Assembly (NCBI GenBank): GCA_034770075.1
Contig: CM068383.1
Coordinates: forward strand, 39,327,222-39,391,221
Direction: 5' to 3'
From: Aralia elata
Lineage: Eukaryota; Streptophyta; Magnoliopsida; Apiales; Araliaceae
DNA length: 64,000 nt
Shown piece after piece: positions 46,122 through 54,691 of the stretch. Below the pieces are notes generated by a model. It worked only from the letters and a program-made list of their open reading frames with translations. It had not been told where the DNA came from and made no database searches. Position 1 is the stretch's first letter; each line of letters starts with the position of its first letter. Both the position numbers and the translations under genes were made by a program.

Positions 46122-47704
46122 TGATAAGTAGGTTCCATACCTACTTATTGGATACTATTCTTCTTCTTTTGTTGCTTAACTAGTAGTTCCAAGTATGTTT
46201 TCATGCAATTTTCGTTTCTTTTTGGAATTGCTTCACTTTGTGCGTTTTATGGCTTTTGCACAGTTTTTGGTTAAGTTGGCACGATATATAATGCATATGA
46301 TGATTGGGATCTGAATGTATTTTTGTTGCTTGCACAGTGTGCGTGAATCGAGGAATGAGGTTGAGTAAACCAGTGCAGCAGCAGATTGACATACAGCGCA
46401 GCTGCGCCATGATGGCTTGGAAGACGGCGCAGCTGCGCCGGTGCCCTGCGCCCAGAATAATGTCGGCGCAGCTGCGCCCTGCTTGGCCTTGAGGCCGGCG
46501 CAGCTGCGCCCTCCCATTTCCTGCTGATGCCATCAGCGCAGCTGCGCCCATTTTGCAAAGGATTCCTGGCGCAGCTGCGCCTGTCGCCATCCAGCCATGC
46601 AAACCACGTTCCAGACAGCGAAGCAGCATTACCAAAAAATCATGCAATGCCAGATTTTGAGGAATTAGTGGATTGAAACTTTATTACTGGGAATCAGAAT
46701 AAGTCAATAGAATGAGCATGTAATATAATGAATTGAGAATTCAATTGAGAGGGAGCTTCTCCCACACTAAAATTAGAAAGTTTACTGCATTCTTAGTTCT
46801 AAAATTAAAACAATTCTGCTGATCATCAAATCCACTTGGGAATTGAAGAATGGAGCTACAAGGATGCTGAATTGAAGCTTGGGAGCAAGAAATCAAGAAT
46901 CAACACAACTTGGAAAATCATCAGAAGTTGCAGACACGGAAGAACGGAAATAGGGATCTTTAATATTTTCTGTTTTTGATTAATTCTATTATTATCATTA
47001 TGAACTAAACTTAATTTTTTAGGATTATAATGGATCTTTTGCATTAACGGAAAATTGATATGCTTCCTTATTATTGCTAGTTGGTTATGAAATGAATGTC
47101 TAGCATAATTTATACTGAATGTTTAATTGCTTGATCACCAATTACCATGATAATTTATATGGAATTGAGAAAGGAAATATAAATTGAGATCTGATTATGC
47201 TAGCATATGTTTATAATTTTTACATTCCTCGTGAAGTTATGTTTCGTGCTTAGGATATAGATATACCGAAGCACCTTATGTGGCCAATTGAGAACTTGTA
47301 CTTAAACCCTCTTGATTGTAATTCACATAGAAATATACTGCATTAGTCATCTAGGGTGTTCACATTCATTCTATCAACTGTGGATTTAGTGTGATATGAA
47401 TATGGTGCATCGAGAGGTGGTCATATTTTACATTTGTGTTCTCGACCAACATTCCACAATAATCAATTAGCAACGATAGGAAGCATGGAAATCTAAGTTT
47501 TCAATAAGTGAAATTATAATTCCAAATTCATAAAATCTGTATTTATACAATTATAATTTACTATATTTGTTTCTTTAGTAATCATTAGTCGTAAATGCAA
47601 TTCTATTCCTCGTGGGATCGATACTTACTTACTTTATATTACTTGTGGATCACGTGCACTTGCGTGTATGAGTCATATTTATTATACATACAAATATCCC
47701 AACA
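46122..47704 (+). repeat. D 3' LTR
   Basis: 1583 bp, ends cccaaca, followed by TSD atggg. The palindrome cluster (46394-46582) has six units against five in the 5' LTR. Small deletions relative to the 5' LTR are spread over the copy. Confidence 0.94.
46394..46582 (+). repeat. GGCGCAGCTGCGCC palindrome cluster in the D 3' LTR
   Basis: Six units; the extra one relative to 29112-29267 follows ttggccttgaggcc (about 46496-46510). Confidence 0.86.
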
Positions 47705-47709
47705 ATGGG

Positions 47710-47745
47710 CGGGCACGAAGAGTCATGCTGAAGTTCATCATTGTC
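47710..47745 (+). repeat. E 3' LTR, 36-bp segment between elements D and C
   Basis: The sequence from cgggcacgaag to ttgtc is the only part of the E LTR left between two separate insertions. It ends with ttgtc, the TSD of C (47741-47745 and 54687-54691). Confidence 0.8.
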
Positions 47746-48730
47746 TGATGAGGACATCCTTAGCTCACAAGCCCTTGACAAAACACAAGTGGATCCATTG
47801 CATATGCCACTTGGACCCATTACGAGAACACGAGCTAAACGCTTCAAAGAAGGACTTAACGGGATGATTCATAAATTATGGACCGAGGTTGGATCGAGCA
47901 TAGAGGTTATAGAGACGGGTTACAAGCACGCGAAGTTCATAAACACATTGGAAGCAAGCATACCCGAACCGACACAAAAGAATCAGCATTTCCGCACTTT
48001 TGGACTAGTTTGACATCAGTTCATATTTTGGCAATAACTTGAGTTTCCAAACTCCAAATGAGGTGATTCAAAAGCCTAAATTTGCCTACACTTCTAGGGC
48101 TACAACTTTCATGCTTTGCCCAAGTCCAAATTTGGTGGTTTTCAAATGCAAAAATAGCTTGCAATGTGCTGATCATTAGTTGTCAGATTTGGACTTTTTA
48201 GCACATCACATGGACATGTTTTTGGGGTGATAAACTCTTTGGATGGCTGATGCATGTGATGTGATTAGTTGTTAGATCTTGACTTATGGTGATGGGTTAG
48301 CACACCATGAGTTCCTATAAATACCAAGTGATGCTAGGCTTGTACAACCAACTTCATACCAATTTCCAGCATTATCAATATTATTGTGAGTTTGTTTCTC
48401 TACTTGTGGTTTCTTTGAGAATTCCTAAGTGTTCCTTAGTTCTTCTTTGAGATTCATAATTGACTTATCATACAACCAATCATAGTTGTGTGTGGCGTCT
48501 TCTACCGCATCAATCGTCGATTGTACCGAGGTTACCGCTTCAATATAAGCGAGGGGTCGAGGTGTCGTTGGTGTTCACCCTACGCAAATTTCCTAAGCAA
48601 GCAATTGTACCAAGATTACCGTCTACATATAGGCGAGGGGTTAAGGTGTTGCAAGCTATCCATCCTATCAACTTGTTAGAAACGATCCGGGCGACGACCA
48701 CCTCACGCAAGCGTGCCGTGGAGTCTATCA
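47746..48730 (+). repeat. C 5' LTR
   Basis: 985 bp; same sequence as 53702-54686 apart from one T missing (near 48008) and one T added (near 48412). It contains tataaatacc near 48315, a plausible TATA box. Confidence 0.94.
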
Positions 48731-48732
48731 TT

Positions 48733-48744
48733 TGGTATCAAAGC
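48733..48744 (+). other. C primer binding site (initiator Met tRNA type)
   Basis: Reads tggtatcaaagc, one base from tggtatcagagc, the PBS complementary to initiator Met tRNA used by many chromoviruses. Confidence 0.82.
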
Positions 48745-49217
48745 TAAGTTTCCTATCAAGTTACTTATCTTTACTTTTATTGTTGGATCATAGTAAAAAA
48801 AAAAAAAAAAAAAAAAAACTCCAAAAAAAAAAAAAAAAAAAAACTACAAAAAAAAATATATTGCAGAAAATTATTATTGTTGATTGCTATTATTGGGATT
48901 TCATTTGCAAATAATTATATTTGACAATTGTGAAGTCTTGTTAGTATTTCGAGAGTCATACTTTCTATATTGTATCTTGATAAGTTCTTATTGGATTGTA
49001 ATTGGAAAATTGAGGTAATATTTGTGTGAATTCAAAAAAAGAACCTATTAGAGAGAACTACGAGCGGAAAAAGGCAAGAGTAGTGAGATTACTAGAGGGT
49101 AAAAGCCATTTGTGTGATACACGAGCGTTTCATATTTGTGTAATACATTGTTTGAGCGAAACACGTAAGGGAGTGGTGAGGAACTTGTTTTCTACTAACC
49201 TTTGTTTTGCAGAAAAT
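48745..49217 (+). other. C untranslated leader with A-rich tracts
   Basis: Two A-runs of over 18 bases each (about 48795-48843), then AT-rich sequence to the gag ATG. An upstream in-frame Met at 49026 gives 64 extra residues with no family similarity that I recognise, so it is not used. Confidence 0.6.
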
Positions 49218-50870
49218 ATGTCTAACACAAGAGATAAGACAATTGAAAATGAACCTTCTACATCAAATTTTGACCCAAAACTCATGATGGAGGCAATGAT
49301 GAAAGAATTTTCCCGACAGTTAGGAATGGCTATGGAGCAGGTACATGATCGTATCGATCAGTTGAGTGACACTCGAGGGGAACAAACTCAAATCCTTCCG
49401 GGTGGTCGTCCGAAAGGAAAAGCTCAACAAAAGGAAGCTAGACTAGAGGAGACAAATTACTATGATGAAAGGTTTAGCGAGGAAGAGGATCGAGAAACTG
49501 GCCTTATCCCTAGAAGACATTTTGCAAGGGATAGAGACGGCCGAAATCGAGAGGACAACAACCTCGATAGCATCAAAATGAAAATTCCCCCATTCCAAGG
49601 CAGGAGTGATCCCGAGGCATACTTAGAGTGGGAGAAGAAAATGGAGTGGATATTTGATTGTCACAACTACTCGGATCTCAAGAAGGTTAGAATTGCAGCT
49701 ACCGAATTTTCAGATTATGCCGTTACTTGGTGGGATCAATTGATGACCAGCCGAAGGAGGTGCAGAGAACGTCCAATAGAGACTTGGGCAGAAATGAAAG
49801 CTGTAATGAAAAAGAGGTTTGTCCCAAGCCACTACTATCGAGATCTGTTTCGAAACTTACAAAATTTGAGACAGGGAAACAAGAGTGTGGAGGACTACTT
49901 CAAGGAAATGGAGATGTTAATGTCTAGGGCTGAAATCGACGAGGATAATGAGGCCACCATGGCCCGATTTTCAGCAGGGTTAAATTGGGATATTGCAGAT
50001 TTGGTGGAGCGTCAACATTATGTGGTATTGGAAGACATGGTGCACATGGCTATCAAAATAGAGAAGCAACTTAAGAGGAGAGGTGGCCAGCGAATAAACA
50101 CTACCACAGGTTCATCATGGAAATCCAATAATGTGAAGCGTGAGGAAAAGCCAACTGTTTTCAAACCAAAGCCAGAAATCAAGCAGGGAGCGGCTAATCA
50201 AGTGGTGCAAGGTAAAACTAATACACCTTCTACTAGTCGTAATCGAGATATTGTATGCTTTAAATGTCAAGGCAGGGGACATATTGCAAATCAATGCCCA
50301 AATCAAAGAACTATGTTATTGCTTGATAATGGGGATTTGGAGACCGAGGAAGAAGATAGTGACAATGACTCTATGCCACCGTTGGAGGAAGATAGAGAGG
50401 TTGCTATGCATGGCGAAGTGTTAGTTACACGGAGAATGCTTAGTACACAGGTAAAGGAAGAAAGCAGCGAGCAAAGAGAGAATCTATTTCATACTAGATG
50501 TATGGTAAATGGTAAGATCTGTTGTGTTGTAATTGATGGTGGGAGCTGTACAAATGTGGCAAGCATCACTATGGTGGAGAAATTGGGACTTACAACATCC
50601 AAACATCCCCATCCATACCGATTGCAGTGGCTCAATGACAGCGGCGACATCAAAGTTACCAAGCAAGTATCAGTGCCATTTACAATTGGGAAATATGTCG
50701 ATGAGATTCTATGTGATGTAGTTCCTATGCAGGCAGGTCACTTACTACTTGGGAGACCTTGGCAGTTCGATCGGCGAGTAAAGCATGATGGTTTTACTAA
50801 TGAGTATTCTTTTGTTCACAATCAAAGAAAAGTTACCTTGTGTCCTATGTCACCAAAAACAGGTGCATGA
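49218..50870 (+). CDS. C gag and protease
   Basis: Start at MSNTRDKT (49218). Gag capsid domain with YAVTWWDQLM and FKEMEMLMSRAEI; CX2CX4HX4C zinc knuckle CFKCQGRGHIANQC; protease region VVIDGGSCTNVAS and LLLGRPWQFDR. The frame ends at TGA 50868-50870, right after a run of five A (about 50857-50861). Beyond it the polyprotein continues one frame over, consistent with one extra base in that run. Confidence 0.88.
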   Translation: MSNTRDKTIENEPSTSNFDPKLMMEAMMKEFSRQLGMAMEQVHDRIDQLSDTRGEQTQILPGGRPKGKAQQKEARLEETNYYDERFSEEEDRETGLIPRRHFARDRDGRNREDNNLDSIKMKIPPFQGRSDPEAYLEWEKKMEWIFDCHNYSDLKKVRIAATEFSDYAVTWWDQLMTSRRRCRERPIETWAEMKAVMKKRFVPSHYYRDLFRNLQNLRQGNKSVEDYFKEMEMLMSRAEIDEDNEATMARFSAGLNWDIADLVERQHYVVLEDMVHMAIKIEKQLKRRGGQRINTTTGSSWKSNNVKREEKPTVFKPKPEIKQGAANQVVQGKTNTPSTSRNRDIVCFKCQGRGHIANQCPNQRTMLLLDNGDLETEEEDSDNDSMPPLEEDREVAMHGEVLVTRRMLSTQVKEESSEQRENLFHTRCMVNGKICCVVIDGGSCTNVASITMVEKLGLTTSKHPHPYRLQWLNDSGDIKVTKQVSVPFTIGKYVDEILCDVVPMQAGHLLLGRPWQFDRRVKHDGFTNEYSFVHNQRKVTLCPMSPKTGA

Positions 50871-51648
50871 GGATCAAATGCACTTACAGAGAGATCATGA
50901 GAAAAAAACAAAAGAGAGAGAGAAAAAGAAAGGTGAAGAGAGAAAAACAAACATTTTTGCAAAAAGGAGTGATGTGAGGCGAGCTTTGGATTCTAAAAAG
51001 CCAATGATTATACTTCGGTATAAGGAGGCACTTTTAAATACTAACACTAATAGATCTTCTTTGCCTAGTGTTGTTTCTGCTCTTCTACAGGATTATCAAG
51101 ATGTATTTCCCGAGGAACTTCCACAGGGATTACCACCCATTCGAGGAATTGAGCATCAAATTGATTTCGTCCCTGGCGCGACCATCCCAAACCGTCCGGC
51201 ATACCGAAGCAATCCCGAGGAAACAAAAGAATTGCAAAGGCAAGTTGACGAGCTAATGGACAAGGGGTTCGTGAGGGAAAGCATGAGTCCATGTGCGGTT
51301 CCAGTTATCTTAGTACCTAAAAAGGATGGGAAGTGGCGTATGTGCATTGATTGTCGAGCGGTAAATAACATCACGGTAAAATATCGACATCCCATTCCGA
51401 GGTTAGATGATATGTTAGATGAATTGCATGGATCTTATGTGTTTTCTAAAATTGATTTGAAAAGTGGTTATCATCAGATTAGAATGCATGAGGGAGATGA
51501 ATGGAAAACTGCTTTTAAAACAAAATATGGGTTATATGAGTGGTTAGTTTTACCTTTTGGTTTAACTAATGCTCCTAGCACGTTCATGAGATTAATGAAC
51601 CATGTTTTGCGTCCCTTCATTGGGAAATTTTGTAGTTGTCTACTTTGA
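50855..51648 (+). pseudogene. C reverse transcriptase, first part
   Basis: Lys/Glu-rich connector, then DYQDVFPEELPQGLPPIRGIEHQIDF, RPAYRSNPEETKELQRQV, VPKKDGKWRMCIDCRAVN, FSKIDLKSGYHQIR and FGLTNAPSTFMRLMN. The frame ends at 51648, after one extra base in aaattttg (about 51626-51632), a few codons before the catalytic box. Confidence 0.88.
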
Positions 51649-52255
51649 TGATATTTTGATCTACAGCAAGGATTTAGTTGAGCATGCATTGCATATAAAA
51701 TCTGTCCTAGATGTGCTTCGAAAAGAAAAATTGTATGCTAATATGGACAAATGCACATTTTGTACGGATCGAGTTGTGTTTCTTGGCTTTGTTGTCAGTG
51801 CACAGGGAGTACAGGTTGACGATGAGAAGATACGAGCAATCCGAGAATGGCCAACTCCTACGAATGTCAGTCAAGTTCGTAGTTTTCATGGGCTCGCAAG
51901 TTTCTATAGGCGGTTTGTAAGAAATTTCAGCGAAGTCACAGCACCACTCACCGAAGTAATCAAAAAAAGTGTAGGATTCAAGTGGGGTGATGCACAGGAA
52001 AAAGCGTTTCAATTGATTAAAGAAAAATTAACTAACGCTCATTTACTTGTATTGCCTAATTTCACTAAAACCTTTGAAATTGAATGTGATGCTTCAGGTT
52101 TAGGCATTGGAGCTGTGTTGATGCAAGAAGGAAAGCCAGTGGCATATTTCAGTGAAAAATTGAGTGGAGCAGCTTTGAACTATCCTACCTATGACAAGGA
52201 GTTTATATGCCTTAGTTCGATCATTGGAGACTTGGCAACATTACCTGTGGCCTAA
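51629..52255 (+). pseudogene. C reverse transcriptase palm and RNase H start
   Basis: VVVYFDDILIYSKD carries the catalytic Asp pair (51647-51652). The thumb follows, then RNase H FEIECDASGLGIGAVLMQEGKPVAYFSEKL. The frame leaves the domain at about 52202, where one extra T lies in gagtttata. Confidence 0.88.
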
Positions 52256-53999
52256 GGAATTTGTGATTCACACGGATCATGAATCATTGAAATATTTGAA
52301 AGGCCAACACAAGTTGAACAAGAGACATGCACGATGGATGGAGTTCATCGAGACATTTCCATACGTCATTCGCTATAAGCAAGGTAAGGAAAATGTCGTG
52401 GCCGATGCTCTTTCGCGAAGGTATGTGTTGTTAAATACTCTTGACACAAAATTACTTGGTTTTGAACAAATCAAAGAATTATATGATAATGACCATGATT
52501 TCTGTGAAGAGTTTAAAAATTGTGGAAAGAATGTTGTAGGTAAATACTTCAAGATGGATGGATTCTTGTTTCGTGAGAATCGATTATGTATACCTGCATG
52601 TTCTTTGCGTGAGTTATTGGTTCGAGAGTCACATGGAGGTGGTTTGATGGGACATTTTGGTGTTGATAAGACCTTATCTGTGATAAAAGAACATTTCTAT
52701 TGGCCCCATATGAAACGAGATGTGGAAAGAATTTGTGATAGATGCATTACATGTCGTCAGGCTAAATCTCGTGTTCAACCCCATGGGTTATACACACCAT
52801 TGCCTATTTCGAGTGAACCTTGGATTGATTTGTCTATGGACTTTGTGTTGGGTTTACCTAGATCTAAGCATGGTCATGATTCTATATTTGTGGTCGTGGA
52901 TAGATTTTCAAAAATGGCACATTTTATCCCATGCCACAAAGCTGATGATGCATCCCATGTTGCTGATTTATTCTTTAGAGACATTGTACGTTTGCATGGC
53001 ATGCCCCGAACAATTGTTTCGGATAGAGATGCTAAGTTCTTAAGCTATTTTTGGAAAACTTTGTGGTGTAAACTAGGAACTAAACTGCTGTTTTCAACTA
53101 CTTGTCATCCACAAACTGACGGCCAAACGGAAGTAGTTAATAGAACTCTATCTGCTTTATTGAGAGCTATCATTAAAAAGAATATTAAGCTTTGGGAAGA
53201 GTGTCTACCACATGTTGAGTTTGCTTATAATAGGTCTGTTCACTCTGCTACTAAATTCTCACCTTTTGAAATTGTGTATGGCTTTAATCCTTTAACACCC
53301 TTGGATTTGTCACCATTACCTGTTTCCGAGTATACTAACATGGATGGCAAAAACAAAGCTGATTTTGTTAAGCAGATACATGAGAAGACAAGACTCAACA
53401 TTGAGAAGAGGACGGATCAATATGCCAAACAGGCCAACAAGGGTCGGCGTCAAGTAATCTTCGAACCCGGGGATTGGGTATGGCTACACATGCGTAAGGA
53501 AAGATTTCCTGCTCAAAGGCGTTCGAAATTACTTCCAAGAGGAGATGGACCATTTCAAGTGCTTGAACGCATTAACAACAATGCTTACAAATTGGACTTA
53601 CCCGGTGAGTATAATGTTAGTGCAACTTTCAATGTTTCTGATCTAAGCCCGTTTGACGTAGGTGAAGATTTGAGGACAAATCATTTTCAAGAGGAGAGGT
53701 ATGATGAGGACATCCTTAGCTCACAAGCCCTTGACAAAACACAAGTGGATCCATTGCATATGCCACTTGGACCCATTACGAGAACACGAGCTAAACGCTT
53801 CAAAGAAGGACTTAACGGGATGATTCATAAATTATGGACCGAGGTTGGATCGAGCATAGAGGTTATAGAGACGGGTTACAAGCACGCGAAGTTCATAAAC
53901 ACATTGGAAGCAAGCATACCCGAACCGACACAAAAGAATCAGCATTTCCGCACTTTTGGACTAGTTTTGACATCAGTTCATATTTTGGCAATAACTTGA
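52202..53999 (+). CDS. C RNase H end, integrase and CRM C-terminus reading into the 3' LTR
   Basis: RNase H end (IHTDHESLKYLKGQ), integrase zinc region (GHFGVDKTLSVIKEHFYW; CDRCITCRQAKS), catalytic core SMDFVLGLP, IVSDRDAKFLS and DGQTEVVNR, then a GPF/Y-type module GDGPFQVLERINNNAYKL and DLSPFDVGEDLRTNHFQEE. Translation continues across the LTR border at 53702 for 99 codons, including GPITRTRAKRFKEG. In CRM elements such an extension is thought to help target centromeric chromatin. Confidence 0.88.
53689..53701 (+). other. C polypurine tract
   Basis: Reads aagaggagaggta immediately before the LTR start. It lies within the pol coding sequence. Confidence 0.75.
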
Positions 54000-54686
54000 G
54001 TTTCCAAACTCCAAATGAGGTGATTCAAAAGCCTAAATTTGCCTACACTTCTAGGGCTACAACTTTCATGCTTTGCCCAAGTCCAAATTTGGTGGTTTTC
54101 AAATGCAAAAATAGCTTGCAATGTGCTGATCATTAGTTGTCAGATTTGGACTTTTTAGCACATCACATGGACATGTTTTTGGGGTGATAAACTCTTTGGA
54201 TGGCTGATGCATGTGATGTGATTAGTTGTTAGATCTTGACTTATGGTGATGGGTTAGCACACCATGAGTTCCTATAAATACCAAGTGATGCTAGGCTTGT
54301 ACAACCAACTTCATACCAATTTCCAGCATTATCAATATTATTGTGAGTTTGTTTCTCTACTTGTGGTTCTTTGAGAATTCCTAAGTGTTCCTTAGTTCTT
54401 CTTTGAGATTCATAATTGACTTATCATACAACCAATCATAGTTGTGTGTGGCGTCTTCTACCGCATCAATCGTCGATTGTACCGAGGTTACCGCTTCAAT
54501 ATAAGCGAGGGGTCGAGGTGTCGTTGGTGTTCACCCTACGCAAATTTCCTAAGCAAGCAATTGTACCAAGATTACCGTCTACATATAGGCGAGGGGTTAA
54601 GGTGTTGCAAGCTATCCATCCTATCAACTTGTTAGAAACGATCCGGGCGACGACCACCTCACGCAAGCGTGCCGTGGAGTCTATCA
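53702..54686 (+). repeat. C 3' LTR
   Basis: 985 bp, starts tgatgaggac, ends tctatca, followed by TSD ttgtc. Its first 298 bp are coding for the pol C-terminus. Confidence 0.94.
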
Positions 54687-54691
54687 TTGTC

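Larger units (their letters stand above)
28839..47704 (+). mobile_element. Element D: Athila element in the E LTR, carrying element I
   Basis: TSD atggg at 28834-28838 and 47705-47709. LTRs begin tgataagtagg and end cccaaca. PBS, gag, pol, hairpin spacer, accessory ORF, conserved block and PPT follow in order. The pol is split by element I at 34293-41306. Without I it is about 11.85 kb. Many stops and frameshifts show that it is dead. Confidence 0.94.
47746..54686 (+). mobile_element. Element C: CRM-clade (centromeric) chromovirus, nearly complete
   Basis: 6941 bp, TSD ttgtc. Both LTRs are 985 bp, begin tgatgaggacatcc, end tctatca, and differ by only a couple of indels that I can find. A PBS of initiator-Met type follows. 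Gag and pol are complete in domain content. Pol continues into the 3' LTR, a property known for CRM elements, and ends with a GPITRTRAKRFKE segment resembling CRM C-terminal motifs. Three one-base shifts divide the coding region. Confidence 0.92.

Noticed and set aside
50855..52215. Programmed ribosomal frameshifting in C
   Set aside because: There are three shifts, two of them within catalytic domains. CRM elements normally have one continuous frame. Mutation or consensus error is simpler.
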